Part shown: piece after piece, positions 24,290 to 37,330 of the stretch
Position numbering within the stretch: position 1 is the first letter of the stretch
How the letters are laid out: every line of letters begins with the position of its first letter
NCBI RefSeq assembly: GCF_028640845.1
Contig: NC_080540.1
Span: 263,347,958 to 263,411,957 of the forward strand
Source of the DNA: Ahaetulla prasina
Taxonomy: Eukaryota; Chordata; Lepidosauria; Squamata; Colubridae
Reading direction: 5' to 3'
DNA length: 64,000 nt
Translations under genes and position numbers: made by a program
The notes under the pieces: generated by a model
Seen by the model: the letters and a program-made list of their open reading frames with translations, nothing else
Databases searched by the model: none
Told to the model about the DNA's origin: nothing

Positions 24290-25976
24290 TCAAAACAATG
24301 TTACACCTGGTAGAATCATATCAGACAGTATTCAATGACATCTTCTGAAATCTATTTTAAGGTTTCAAGGAGAAATGAAATCCTTGCTTATATCTTTTCT
24401 GAGATACACTAACAGACTCTTAGTATAGAATAAAAATCTTCTATAACTGTAAGAGTTTCTGTACATACTTAAAGACATTTTTAAGAGCAATAAAAAGGCT
24501 TTTTTAAAGTATTGTAAACTATTACACCATTAATATGGACTGTATTGCAGAAATAAAAACTGTAAGAAACTAGCCTTTCTTTCTGTCTTTCTCTCTTTAA
24601 ACTTTATTTATAGCCTTGCAAAATACTTGCATTCACATAACCTGCCTTTGCAGACTTGCCACAAGATTAATGATATCACAGTGTTCTTGAGAACAGAAAT
24701 GTGTCTACCACAGTGTTGAATAATCTCTCCTTTCACACATTAAAAGTGAGATGAGGCTGACTTTAGAAAGCAAGGACAATGTGTCATGCAGAGTTGGCTT
24801 AGAGACATTCCACTACAAGCTCTCCTGCATCACAAATTGTTCTTGCATGAGATATTTGGTTTTTCAAAAATCATAGAGAATAGAGTTCCCAGTTCCTCTG
24901 GAGTTGGGAGTATAAATTATTTGAATGAGAGATTTCTTAAGAAGTCCAGATTTTTAAATGTCATTGGTTAGTCTCTGACCCACTCTAATAGCATATATCT
25001 CCCATCCTGCAAATCTTTACTATTTAGTTCATCACTTCCATTTTGTTAGCTTATTTGTTTTAAAGGGATTTTAAAAATTATAAATAAAGGGTCAAAATCT
25101 TCCAGAGTTTGGCATTCACTACACAGATGTCACAAGCATCAACTTTCTTCATTTACCAGGCACAGGGCCTAAGTTTTTGGCAGTGTAAATTATCATCCAG
25201 ATTTTGTCCCTATTTTGGTCTTCTGGAGCGAATTTAAGAATGCTTGTACAGATTGGATGCTAAAGTCAAGTTTCAGCTTCCCCACTCCATTCCTGGAGAG
25301 TTTTGGATACGGGAGTCTGATGCTTGACTCCTACACATGCATGTTCATTGATGTGCATCAACACAATGCCAGAAAATTGTTTCTCTTTTACTAATGTATC
25401 TTATCATATGTTAACTGAACAAATAGTCTACAGGTAGAGAAAATCCTTTGAAAGATTAGTAAAGAGGAGATTATAAGTATTCATCAGTATTTCATTTATA
25501 AAATCTCTGAGGGTCTGAACATTTATGCTTTATTTTTTCAGAATATACATACACAGATCAGTTGCTGAATCTCTATAAAAACTGCCTGCATGGGGAAACA
25601 GGAAGGATCTATGTTTTATTTATTCAAATCATAATAATATTTTATTACTCCCTCTTTTTGTTTTGCTATTTCTTGATGCTGAATTTGCACATTTGCACCT
25701 GTACAACCTTAACTATAGATGGCTTGCTAATTTGTTTTAGTAGATACGTAACCTAACTACCTTAATATTTTCCTTTCCTTTCTTTCTGAAAGTTGCATCC
25801 CATGTGCAATTATACAAATTTGTTTAGAAATTTAGAAAGCAAAAAAGAGCCTAACTTATAAAGAGCCTAATATTTCAGGAGGAGCATGTACATTTCATTT
25901 TTATCGGGCTGCAGGGGAAATATAAGACTTTGCAATATGGGACATACGTTTGCCCCTCAGTTGCTGTGGATGAAAG
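24290..25976. other. Unique DNA, no feature seen
   Basis: Nothing recognised on either strand. Confidence 0.5.
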
Positions 25977-26254
25977 GGTTGAAGCAGGGGTGAAATCCAG
26001 CAGGTTCTGATAGGTTCTGGAGAACCGGTAGCAGAAATTTTGAGCAGTTCAGAGAACCAGCAAATACCAGCTCTGGCTGCCCCAGAGTGGGGTGAGAATG
26101 GATTTTTTGCAATATTCTTCCCCCACGAGTGGGGAGGGAATGGGGATTTTGCAGTATCCTTCCCTTGCCATGCCCACCAAGCCACACCACACCCACCAAG
26201 CCATGCCCACAGAACCGGTAGTAAAAAAAATTGGATTTCACCACTAGGTTGAAG
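25977..26254. mobile_element. hAT-type MITE, 262 bp, with 8-bp target duplication
   Basis: The element spans 25985-26246. The left end is caggggtgaaatcca and the right end tggatttcaccacta, an inverted pair with two mismatches. The perfect duplication ggttgaag lies at 25977-25984 and 26247-26254. A second, inner inverted motif (agaaccggtag near both ends) is visible. The centre has cttccc-rich blocks and repeated ccaccaagcca units. The element at 34.74 kb shares the internal structure. Confidence 0.85.
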
Positions 26255-27284
26255 GTTGAGTAAGAAAAGGGCAAGAAGAATAATTTTCTGCTATAGAGCT
26301 ACCACTCTTGTACCATTTGGTGCAAGAGTCCATGTGCTGTACTATTCCCTTGATTGGTTTTTCTCAGTGCGTTGTCCCTTCCTTTAAAACTGGTAAGCTG
26401 ATCCAGAACAAAGTAAATTGTAAACAAGGAACAGCCAATGAGATGCTATCATACAAATAGTCTGAAGATTTGTGTTGGCTTCCAAATCTCTTGTGGTCTT
26501 GGTTCAAAATATAAGGATTTTTAAAAGTGCTAATATTAGCTTTATGCCTAGAACTCCAAAGTGGGTACAAAAGGAAAAGTTTAAAGCCATCATAATTACA
26601 ACATATTAAAATATTAAAACCAAGGCAGCAAAACCAGCAGCAGTGTAGATTCAATTAAAAGCCTGGGTGCACAGATTAGTTTTCATCTGGGTAAAAAGCC
26701 TGCAAGGCCTGGCAGCACTCGGTGCTGAACAATAAAGATATCAGAGGGACTCCTATAAATGACAAAGGAAGTAAGGGAAGTGGCTGTCAAGCAGAGCACA
26801 TTTTCCAGGGGGTGACAACTCCTCACTTGAAGAATATTCTTTCAAGTTCACCTGTTATTTATCTGGTGGTCTTTTTGTCTATTCCAGGTGAAGTTTGGGC
26901 CCTTCTGTTTCTGAAATCTGTAATTGATCATCTCAGAAACCGTTCTGCTGCTGTAGTTGATATTCCATTTTTTAATTTTTTTTTAAATTTTGGTTGATAT
27001 GCTGCTGTGTTTTATTATTTTATCTGGGGTTTAAAATTGCTTTCTGTGAACTACGCAGGAAACTTCATGTATTGGTTTATTTATTTTACTGCAAAGCACA
27101 GGTATTTTTCCAATAAGCTGTTTTTCTGAAGAATTGTTTTAAAAGGGAGATAAAAAGGAAATGTTCACAACATACAGAAGTGGAAGCTGACTGGGCTGTT
27201 ATCACATGGGATCAGTAGGCATGTTCTCATCCACAGAAGATTGCCCACTAATTATTTATAGTCATTTATATCAACTTGCAAAGG
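26255..27284. other. Unique DNA, no feature seen
   Basis: Frames at 26364-26654 (minus, 96 codons) and 26722-26997 (plus, 91 codons) show no domain. Confidence 0.45.
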
Positions 27285-27867
27285 GCACTGTTGGAAGAAA
27301 TATCCATCTGGGTTCAGTTCCAAGTGGGGACAAAGACACTGGAAACATGGAGGCTGCTTGGAAAGATGGTTTAATGGTGGTCAGGATCACATGGCTTGAG
27401 TTCCTGAACAGAAAAGGGCTGAGATCCTGTGTGCTCCCTGGTTTTATGCTTTTTCTGAGCTTCGAACTTTCTGGGGCACAGGAAGAGTATCCTGATTGGC
27501 TGTCAGACTCCCAGGGGATGGGGGTCTTAGCTAGCCTTGCTGGCTGATGTAATCTTCCCAGGTGCCATGTGGTGAGTTTCAGTTGCTAGATGGGTTCTAT
27601 TATGATGCAGATGATAATGGCCCATTAACAAAGGTGGGGAGAATGAGTTTCTACCTCTGACCTATTGACAAAAGTGGGGGGGAATGAGTGAGCTTGGCTG
27701 AGGCTTTAATGGCCCATTGACAAAGGTGGGGGGGTGGCAGGAAGTTGCTTTGACTTTAAAACATGTTTCTCCATTTCTCATCCAGGGAAATATATTCTGC
27801 CTTCTAAATATTTTCTAAAATATTTCATTCTTCTAGGAGGGGGGTGGGTGCTAAATTCCTACAGCAC
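27285..27867 (-). mobile_element. Solo LTR of an endogenous retrovirus-like element, with 4-bp target duplication
   Basis: The LTR spans 27289-27863 (575 bp). Ends on the plus strand are tgttggaa and ttcctaca, a TG..CA pair with an 8-bp imperfect inverted repeat. The duplication gcac flanks it at 27285-27288 and 27864-27867. In minus orientation the control signals come in the right order: three U3 repeats, a CCAAT box (agccaatc near 27494-27501), a TATA-like cataaaac (about 27442-27449), and an attaaa poly(A) signal (27370-27375) about 80 bp before the 3' end. No internal retroviral sequence is attached, so it is probably the product of LTR-LTR recombination. A 4-bp duplication fits class I (gammaretrovirus-like) elements. 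A 113-codon plus-strand frame inside is a shadow. Confidence 0.8.
27619..27731 (-). repeat. Three U3 repeat units inside the solo LTR
   Basis: About 20 bp close to gcccattgacaaaggtgggg recurs at 27619-27639, 27659-27680 and 27711-27731. Spacing is about 40 and 52 bp. In minus orientation the units lie upstream of the CCAAT and TATA boxes, where retroviral enhancers usually sit. Confidence 0.75.
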
Positions 27868-28534
27868 AATAGCTCCAATCATGTTGCCTTCCTTAGTATT
27901 TCAACTTCAGGAGTTTAGCAAAGGATACATAATTCCTGGCTGGTGATTCAGAGGGTTCTGCAAATTTTCATTTGGAATTGGGGTTTACCTGCCCTGTTCA
28001 GTTGTCCCATTACCAGAACAAGCTGACCATCATTTTTGGAGGGAAAACACAGCTGACATGGCCCTCTGTACTGAGGCCCTCAATTTTGAAGCTCTACTCA
28101 GGATACCTTTCTCATCTTCATTTCTGAAGCATACTTTTTGTTGTGAAGTTGCTTCACCTGTTCTTGTCTGGATTAGAACACATCCATTTGTTATAGGCTA
28201 ACTTAAGTAGTTCTGTTGGCTTCATTAAAGAAAAAGAGTCACCTCTTCCATCTCTAATAGTTGTTTTTCTTTTAAATATCATGGGGTTTTAAAGGTAGTC
28301 AGGAAAGAAGAAAACCGTGTGAGGTGCACTCTTTTATTGCTTTTTGATCACTGAGGTAAAAAAAAAGAAATTTGGTGAGAGAAATGGATGGAGCATGTGG
28401 GTGTAGGCATGCAAGTGTGGGTGTGGGCGTTGGGTGGTTGGGGCAATGGGCACATAAAAGTATATATATGCAGAAAGATCAAGTCACAGATGGGAATTGA
28501 TGAGAATTGCTTTCCAAAAGGAGAAAGATAGAAA
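27868..28534. other. Unique DNA, no feature seen
   Basis: A GT-rich tract lies at about 28395-28445. Nothing else is recognised. Confidence 0.5.
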
Positions 28535-28815
28535 TAGAAATAGAATAACAGAGTTGGAAGGGACCTTGGAGGTCTTCTAATCCAACCCCCTGCCTAAGCA
28601 GGAAACCCTACACCACTTCAGACAAATGGTTATCTAATATCTTCTTAAAAACTTCCAGTGTTAGAGCATTTGCAACTTCTGGAGGCAAGTTATTCCACTG
28701 ATTAATTGTTCTGTCAGGAAATTTCTCCTTAGTTCTTTCTAAGTTGCTTCTCTCCTTGATTAGTTTCCACCCATAGCTTGTTGTCTACCCTCAGGTGCTT
28801 TGGAGAATAGCAAAT
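28535..28815 (-). mobile_element. CR1 LINE 3' end (minus strand)
   Basis: The plus strand shows agttggaagggaccttggag and gtcttctaatccaacccc, the usual complement of a CR1 3' end. Then come ggaggcaagttattccactga and ctgtcaggaaatttctcctt, matching the copies at 20.8 kb and 36.9 kb. It is truncated after about 280 bp. Confidence 0.85.
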
Positions 28816-30331
28816 TCTCCAAAAAGATGGGAGGGATGCATCAGCAGAGCCCTATTAATGGGACAACCTACTAGCCTACAGTCCACATTGAATATTTTCA
28901 AACTCCAGCCAACAGGAGTAGCTTAAATTGCAAGTATGGATAAGCCTTTGTCTCAGGAAGTTATGCCGTATCATCACTAGCAGAGGAACAGAATTTAAAC
29001 AAGAATCTTTCCCATACATGAATAGGAAGTTATTTGATGGATGCTAACATTTGCTTAAACTTTCAAATTTGTATCCTTGGCAGTATAACTATACGGCCCA
29101 TTCCAGGCCTGAAAATAGATCTAAAGCAGACATATCTTGATTTTTTGCCTGAGGACTACTTGCTGTGATTGACTGCCAAAACCACAGTAGGATGGAGAAG
29201 CTGCTGGAAAATCCCACCAGCAGGCTGTGTTCTGTTCAACAATTGTGACTTAACTTTTTTCAGGGGAAAAAAAGATACCCATATCCCCTTTTTTGTACTG
29301 CAGTAATTAAATCATCGGCATAGGATCAGGCCCCCTTTGGTAGCCTTCTGGATTACCAATGAAAGCACAAAAAGCTTATGGTCACAAAATAAAACAAGGG
29401 AAACAGAACCTCCTTGCATCCATTCTTTACCATCTCATTTAAATCCAGTTTTGCATTTTAAATGCTAGGCTATAAACACATGCGAAAGAATCTGAAGTAA
29501 CAGGTTCCTATAGTGAGAATTTTGACAATATTCACAATTCTGAAAGCTGCCTTAGCTATTTAATTTTACAGATAAGTAGTTAAAGAAGCTTCTGTTCCAA
29601 AGACTAACATCAGACCCTAAGCTTGTAATGCATTTACAATTAGGTAGTGATAATCCATTAGTTGTTTTGCTATTACACATTTTACCACAGAATTGTTCTC
29701 TAAGCTGCCTCCTCATATGTGCTCTCATGATAAATTTTTATCAGTGTTCAGCTGGACAGTTTTATCCTTTTGCAGCTGCATCGTGGCTTCTTTATCTAGG
29801 TTGGCACCCCCCAAATAACCAGCATATCCCTGACTTAATTTATATTGTGGCATTTCTGTCAGTACTTGTAAAGTCAGCAGTTTTTGTTCCCCAAGGAAGT
29901 TTACAAGGAAGCAGGAGCTTAGTTGCAAAATAAAAGAAAGATGGGATAAAAGTAATGCAAATTGCAGTTCAGAAATATTAGTAGCTCTGTAGTGCTGGAC
30001 CACAAATACAGTACACTGTGTGTGTTTTTGTCAGTCTTTTTTTGCAAATGCTCCATTGCACTTGTGTGTTAATAATATTTGTGGCAATGCTCTTTGTTCA
30101 TTTTGAAGAAGGTCTGGGCCATTGTTTCTTCATTATTTTACTCTGCTTAAAAAAAATATTGAGGCTAAGACATTATATGAAAATGATTGGTGATGTAAAT
30201 AGAGTATAGAAGCACCATTCCATTCACTGAAATTTAAATAAAGTTTGCATCTATCTATCTTTGTTTGTATGTCTCATAGTATTGGCTGTTATTATTTTTT
30301 TGTAATTTTGTTTGTTTTGTTTAGTGGCATC
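28816..30331. other. Unique DNA, no feature seen
   Basis: Frames at 29628-29933 (plus) and 29725-30003 (minus) overlap each other and show no domain. Confidence 0.45.
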
Positions 30332-30720
30332 TATGTTCTGTATAGATTGGGGACACGGTGGCTCAGGGGCTAGGACGTTGAGCTTGTTAATCGAAAGGTC
30401 GGCAGCTCAGCGGTTCGAATCCCTAGTGCTGCTGTGTAACGGGGTGAGCTCCCGTTACTTGTCCCAGCTTCTGCCAACCTAGCAGTTTCGAAAGCACGTA
30501 AAAATGCAAGTAGAAAAAATAGGGACCACCTTTGGTGGGAAAGTAACAGCGTTCCGTGCGCCTTTGGTGTTGAGTCATGCCGGCCACATGACCACGGAGA
30601 CGTCTTTGGACAGCGCTGGCTCTTCGGCTTTGAAACGGAGATGAGCACCGCCCTCTAGAGTCGGCAACGACTAGCACATATGTGCGAGGGAATCTTTACC
30701 TTTACCTTTATGTTCTGTAT
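30332..30720 (+). mobile_element. Sauria-type SINE with 12-bp target duplication
   Basis: The SINE runs from about 30350 to 30708. It has an intact-looking A-box region tggctcagggg (30359-30369) and a canonical B-box ggttcgaatcc (30412-30422). The 3' end has cacatatgtgcgaggg and a short acctttaccttt tail. The 12-bp duplication tatgttctgtat lies at 30332-30343 and 30709-30720. It is the best preserved of the three Sauria copies here. The head is tRNA-derived, not a tRNA gene. Confidence 0.95.
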
Positions 30721-31080
30721 GCATTTTTAAATACTGCCATTATCATATTTATCATGCAGTGCTTTTATTTCAAGGTGTTGCTTCATGAAAGGATGGTTAG
30801 TAGCAAGGATCTATCATAATATGTTTTAATGTAGTCATCTTGTATTTTTGAAGTGGGCCACCAGGTAACCAACCATTGAGGATTATTAATATTAAAATAA
30901 TGAAATATTATTTGTCCACAGCTTTCTTTAAAAAATATTCACATCCAATAGTAATCCAACTTGAATGCTGTTAAATTCTGTAAAAAGGAACAAGCAAAAT
31001 ACATACACAGGCATGCATACACACACACACACACACACACAAATAAAATACAAACGTGAGAACCATCTTATATTAGACTA
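30721..31080. other. Unique DNA with a short CA repeat
   Basis: A (CA)n run lies at about 31018-31041. Nothing else is recognised. Confidence 0.5.
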
Positions 31081-31555
31081 AAGGCCAACAATGTTTATTT
31101 ATTTATTTATTTATTTTATTTTGTCACAACATCATATAAAAAGATTATATAGTATATAAACATATCTATGAGTAAAAATTAGGAGGTATAAGCATATATA
31201 TTATAACTTAACTTAATATATATATATATATATAGGAAGAAGAAAAGAAAAGAAAAGAAAAAAAACAATAGGACAGGAACGGTAGGCACGTTTGTGCGCT
31301 TATGCACGCCCCTTATGCTCCTCTTAGGAATGGGGTGAGGTCAATAGTAGAAAGTTTTTGGTTAAAGCTTTTAGGATTATGGGAAGAGACGACAGAGTCA
31401 GGTAAAGTATTCCAAGCACTGATGATTCTGTTACAGAAGTCATATTTTCTGCAATCTAGATTAAAGCGGTTAACATTAAGTTTAAATCTGTTGGTTGCTC
31501 TTGTATTTTTGCAATTAAAGCTGAAGTTTTCTATGAGTTTTCTATGTGTTTGAAG
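31081..31555 (-). mobile_element. CR1-group LINE 3' end (minus strand), same family as 12 kb
   Basis: A (TTTA)n tail at about 31092-31125 is followed by the 3' untranslated region with a small (AT)n run. On the minus strand the coding end contains CRKYDFCNRIISAWNTLPDS, parallel to CRKYDFSNRVVNAWNALPDS near 12.5 kb. The landmark aggacaggaacggtaggcac is also shared. Confidence 0.85.
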
Positions 31556-31559
31556 TCAG

Positions 31560-34071
31560 ATCACTACAGGAGAACTTTGCAATAGCAACTGATTCCCAAT
31601 TACCAATTGGTTGTGAGAGTTATGCTGCTTTGAATTGCAATAATCCAGTGATCAAAATCCATTTGATAAGAAATTGGCCATTTTCACAGTTAAAATTCAT
31701 TCTTACCCCTTCAAAATATAACATTTCTAGAGAAGCCTGTTAAATAATATGATGTAGGTACCCAAAATGTATATTTAACTTGTTAAATATGTCTTTAACA
31801 TCTTCACCCTTTAGCCAATCATAAATATGTATTTATACAAGTCTGCTTTCAGTGTTTATCCAAGTGACTGGAAGAATCTCTTGGACAAATAATACCAACT
31901 TTATAACATGCCATAAATGTTTATTTTTATTTGTGCTTGAAAACACAAGAGCTTTATAAGATAAGGAAAAAAAATATTGGCTCAATTTGCAACAATTATT
32001 TTCTCTTAAGGTATGTGTGAGCATAGACCTGGATCTACAGATAGATTTCTGGCTGATCTAAAGTAGGCTGACAAAGACTTATAACTTCCATTGAACAATA
32101 GCAGCCACAAAATTACTTTCTCCTAGCTGCTTCTGCTACATAAACTATACTCCAAAACCTACATAAACAAAGTTTGGAAGAACCAAAAGCTATTTTTTCT
32201 ATATGGAAGAATTGTAAATGTTATTCATAAAATGTTGGGCTCAATTCTAAATATGATACAAAAGCTTAACATCAGGATTTGAACAATGGATTTGAAGTTC
32301 TAGTGGAATTAAAAAATAGATCCCAAAAGTCTAATATTTATCAATTACAACCCTGAAAGAAAATGCTTCCTGCATTTATTATATTTGGGCTATAGTATAA
32401 TTACTATATTAATTATTACTATAATTGGCCATCAGGATTACAAAAAATATCCCTAGTTTGGCATATATCACTGATGTTGCCTATTAATTGAGCACATTTG
32501 TTAATAGATTTTAAGGCATTATAAGAGATTAGATATTTTGCTGTTTTCTTCAGACAGTGTTTCAGTACAGAACAAGGGCTAAATTTATTGGTCTTTTTAA
32601 TTTGGGTGGATGTTTGGATACACACACTCAAGGGCTTAACTTAATTCCCTATAGTAGGCATTTAGTATAGTATATAATAGGGACACACATTTGGCTAGTT
32701 TGCATACATTTTGAAATTAACAGGACCTTCATAAGCATTTGGAGATGTACCACGGAGAACAGTTTCCCAAAATATCAGATAACTCGAGAAATGTTTAGAA
32801 AAACTGAGGAGAGAATAGCAACATATAGCTGAGAATTCTACATATGGGTGCCAATTTCTACATTATTACTGCTTTTTCACGAAGTACAGTTCAAAATGGG
32901 TATTTATAAATATTATGAAAGTTAGAAATAAAACCTATCTCAGAGAAGTCTGAGAATATTTGACAGAATGGTTCCCCACTTCCCAGTCATTGTAAGAATC
33001 AAGACTTGCATGTTTTAAAATGTCTCTTTATTGTCTTTGTGTTCTAGGGCTAGGCCCTAACAATGGAATTGGAAATTGCATGAAGGTGGTAATCAGTTTG
33101 TTCATTCTAAGTATCAGTTCCAATCTCATTCTCTAAGAAGAGTGTTATAAACTAGCAGGGTAATTGTGCCATTTGCAAACCATCACTTCCATTTTTATCC
33201 ATTCTGCATACAATGATAATCTTAGTGGCTCCAAAATTTGATGATAACAATATATTCACAAAAGTATTTGGCATCAAACTGATGAAACTAGATGTTTAGA
33301 AAAGGTTGTAGCCATCCCTTGGGTCCTGGTAAGTCCTTATCAACCAGCACGAGTCAGGATATTGAAGTCTAAGTCACAATCTCATTCTGACCATGAGGAA
33401 GTTAGAACAGAAGGAATAACCTCATGTATGTGAAACAAGTCCTAGATCTATCTGAGGTTTTCTTCAACGCTTATCAGCTTCATCCACCTTCGGCTCTTAC
33501 AAACTGGACTATAAAGAATACAAATAATAAGTAGGACATAAATGTTGTTCATTCTTACTTAAGTCATTGTGCACCAATGAATTAATCAAAAGATTTTTAA
33601 AAAACTGTAGTATAGACCAGACCTCAGCTTTTGCTATTCAAACAAGCAGAACATAGGAAAGTCCATCTTTGGAAAATTTAGTCATTTTAGAGTGCTATAT
33701 TATATTTATAAAAATTATAAGTTTTTAACAAGACTATCTACGTTACCCAAAATTAATGTAAAGAAATGGCTGCACAAAAGAATATGGAACATATCAGGAT
33801 AGACCCTTAATACATCTGATTTCAAGCTAAACTATAAATTGTATTTTATGCTATTTATATATATGTAGTGCATCTGATGACATACATATGTACAGAGTTT
33901 CATAATTAAACCATCCTAAATTATTTTCTTTACATTACCTTTAATACCTGGGAACTGGCACCCAAACACTCTTCATAAATTATACAAGTACATATATAAA
34001 GGAGCAAAAAGTAAAGACCAGACTTTAGTTTTTGTTTTCAAAAATAATAAGTAAATTTACATTAATGACAT

Positions 34072-34081
<10 letters not shown>
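31560..34081. other. Unique AT-rich DNA, no feature seen
   Basis: No convincing coding frame or repeat family in this 2.5-kb stretch. Confidence 0.5.
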
Positions 34082-34118
<37 letters not shown>

Positions 34119-34153
34119 GAGTATACAAACACACACACACACACACACACACA
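34082..34153. repeat. (CA)n microsatellite, two blocks
   Basis: CA blocks occupy 34082-34117 and 34130-34153, split by a short ccgagtatacaaa interruption. Confidence 0.95.
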
Positions 34154-34734
34154 CCATGCCAGAAACCACTCTTAAATCTTGTTTTGTTTTATTTCATATG
34201 TTGCTTTATAAGAGTGCAACACCCTGAAATAAGTCCCATTAAAGACAGCAGAGTTTCTTTCTATGTATACAAGCCTAGAATTATACCATTAATGACATTT
34301 ATATTACAAGAACTAATTATAATTGGATTATACCTTAAACCAGTTTACAAGAAATAAATATACTGGAACGTTCAACTGAAATATACAAACAGGATACAAC
34401 GCATTATACCAGTAACAGGTTTTTAGGTGTTAAACAGGAACAGGATTTTGCCTGACTTTCAGTATGACTGTTGCTAAGCTCGGTTTTAGATAAAATCAAT
34501 TCCAGCATTTTGAGTTCAGTGGGCAGATACAGAAATTTATTTAGAGGTGGGGGCAAAAAGCAGCTGCTATAGTGAGCTGAACAAGGCCTTTCAGAAGCTG
34601 ACTGTTTCAAAGTAGTGATTAAGATAAAACAAAAGTAATTATACTAAGCATTCAAAACACAGTGACATTTACCTGAAACCAAAATTTCCCAGACTCAGAA
34701 AGTTTCCATAATACACAGTCTGAGCACCAAATGC
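34154..34734. other. Unique DNA, no feature seen
   Basis: Nothing recognised on either strand. Confidence 0.5.
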
Positions 34735-35045
34735 CAGATCACCAGTGGTGGGTTTCAAAAATGTTTTACTACCGGTTCTGTGGGTGTGCCTTGGTGGGCA
34801 TGGCATGGCTTGGTGGGCGTGGCAGGGGAAGGATACTGTAAAATCTCCATTCCCTCCCCACTCCAGTGGAAGGATACTGCAAAATCCCCATTTCCCCCCA
34901 ATCAGCTGGGACTCGGGAAGGAGAGAATAGTTGGGGGCGGGGCCAGTCAGAATTTTTACTAGTGGTTCTCCGAACTACTCAAAATTTCTGCTACTAGTTC
35001 TTCAGAACTGGTTAGAACCTGTTGAAACCCACCTCTGCAGATTGC
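34735..35045. mobile_element. hAT-type MITE, 295 bp, diverged target duplication
   Basis: The element spans 34743-35037. Its ends are cagtggtgggtttcaa and ttgaaacccacctctg, an inverted pair with one mismatch. The flanks cagatcac and cagattgc match at six of eight positions and are probably a decayed 8-bp duplication. The inner motifs (ctaccggttctg on the left, actagtggttctccgaact on the right) and the cccca/cttccc core link it to the MITE at 25.98 kb. Confidence 0.75.
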
Positions 35046-36761
35046 ATATTTGCCACCAAAAGGGTTAGGAAACATTATTTTCCCAATCACTGACACTCAG
35101 AAATACAGAAAGATAGCTATCCAGTTATTTCATTCCATATTACTTTATATTCATAAAGCAGCTGGTAATATAAAAATAAATAATAAAATATTATGATTAA
35201 GAAAGCAAGAATTTTAAATAGGTATTCATTCCACAAATATACATTAAGATCAAACAGGCTACTGATCCTAAATAATAAAACACATGTTTTCAAAATACAT
35301 TGCTGAAAGCAAAGAAATAGCCTTGATGGCTTGATATTCAGACTGCTAGGTGTGTTATTAGACAAGTACAAACAGTACCTTTTCACAACTTCTAATGTAT
35401 CAACTTCTCATCTGTTAATAAAAACTGTGATATTTTACTAGCTAATAAAAGTTAAAATTTCCACCAAAAATTAATGTAATTTTGCATTCTCAAGCATGTA
35501 CAGATTTATATATCTAGTCAATATCTCTGACCAACTTTTAATGGAAATTTGAAAAGAAATTGTACCAGATATGGTCAAAAGGTCAAGTTATAATAAAAAT
35601 CAAATGCAAAATATTAAAATGTTCTATTCTGCCAAAGCTTTATGTCATATAGGTGTCTTGTTAAAATGAAAGGCAAAACATATGCACAAAATATGGAAAC
35701 AGAAATATCTGCTTCCCATCTGAAGTGGTAGAACAGAGAGTTTGACTCTCTCAGATGATTTTTTTTTAAAAAGTAACTTTTCTGTTTGTGTGGAAACATG
35801 TATTCCTTTCTAAAATATTGGTTCAAAACATAAGAGCAACAGTTAAATTATTTGAATTGGCTAAGAACTTAATACAGTGGTTTTCTTGGAAAGAAAAACT
35901 CAAGTGATTTTCAAAATTTTATCTGAGATAAATTTACTTCAGAGCCAGTTGTCCCCAAAGTGTGAACTGTCTGGCAAAAATGTAGATAAGAATTAAAAAT
36001 AAGTTTCATTAAAATGGTTGCTATTTGTATAGCATAGTGCTAAAAAATTAAAAATAGACAGACAGAATTGTTGCCCTGGTTTGTGAAGCAAGCTGTCTCA
36101 AATATTACATATCCCCACCTGAACATTGCCAAAACCTCTTTCTTTTAACGATATTCCACAAGAAAATAGAAAGATTAGAAAACTACTTTCTACTTGTTTG
36201 TATGAAATGTCCATGGTCAGCATTGTCCTCACAATGCCACTTCCTGTACCTGGACATCACAAGGAAGAATTTTTTGATTGCACTCAGATTGGAGTGGCAA
36301 CATTTGATGTGTTTATAACATTAGTTACAGGAATAAAGTGAATATTTGCCACTCTGGGCATAAATTTAGAAGGCCTTGGAAAGCAAAATTTATATTACAT
36401 TTCTACTCTTAGAAATATGTTATATGTTACCCAGATGTCCCTTCTATTCTACCTGAATAAATGTTCATCTTTCTATCATTATATTTTAGCACAGGATATG
36501 ATATGACTGGCAGCCAATCTGGAATCAATTTCCTTATCTTTTTTAAGCTATTGAGAAAATTCAGAAGTTGCAAAGTCCTAAACTATAAAGGAAATCTTGG
36601 AACTAACAACAAAGAAATGTCAAGAAGAAAGGATTTTTCTTCAGAATTTGATCTCCATATTGCATGTTCCATATTGAAAGCCATTTTAATAGAAATATTT
36701 CTTGTTTATTAATAAAACTGGATACACTGAATACAATGATTGTTAATTAGCATAGTAATTT
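35046..36761. other. Unique AT-rich DNA, no feature seen
   Basis: No recognisable gene or repeat family. Confidence 0.5.
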
Positions 36762-37330
36762 TCAAGATACACAAAAAAAGATAATTTTATGAATTTTATA
36801 AAACTGCTCAGATGGGGCTGACAGCCAAACAACACAAAGATGGCAAATGATTTCTAATCGCTTCTTTAAAATCTCCAGTGATGGGGCACCTATAACTTCT
36901 GGAGGCAAACCATTCCACTGATTGATTGTTCTAACTGACAAGAGATTTCTCCTTAGTTCTTGGATTAGTTTCCATCTATTGCTTCTTGTTCTGCCTTTAG
37001 GTGCTTTGGAAAATAGGTTGATCCTTTCTTCTTTGTGGCAGCCCCTTAGATATTGGAACACTGCTATCACTTCACCTCTAAGTCCTTTTTCTCACTAGAC
37101 TAGACATACCAGATTCCTGTAACTGTTCTTCATATGTTTTAGCCTCCAATCCTCTTATCATCTTCGTTGCTCTTCTGTGCATTCTTTCTAGAATTTCAAC
37201 ATCTATATAATATCATGGCAACCAAAACTGGGTACAATATTCCAAGTGTGTATAAATCAGGTACAATGTAGATTAGTATAGATCAGGTACAATGGTGCCA
37301 GGCTAGATCCACACACCCATTTGTATATCT
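36762..37330 (-). mobile_element. CR1 LINE, ORF2 C-terminus (minus strand)
   Basis: The minus-strand frame at 36762-37070 includes RINLFSKAPKGRTRSNRWKL, ELRRNLLSVRTINQWNGLPP and APSLEILKKRLE. This is the end of a CR1-type ORF2. Coding similarity continues to about 37330 in other frames (complement of catcttcgttgctcttctgtgc). The copy is broken by frameshifts. Confidence 0.8.

Noticed and set aside
27206..27547. 113-codon plus-strand frame
   Set aside because: Lies mostly in the solo LTR; no protein character beyond that.
30359..30422. tRNA gene
   Set aside because: A and B boxes are present, but the following sequence is Sauria SINE body and the unit repeats elsewhere; it is a SINE head, not a tRNA.
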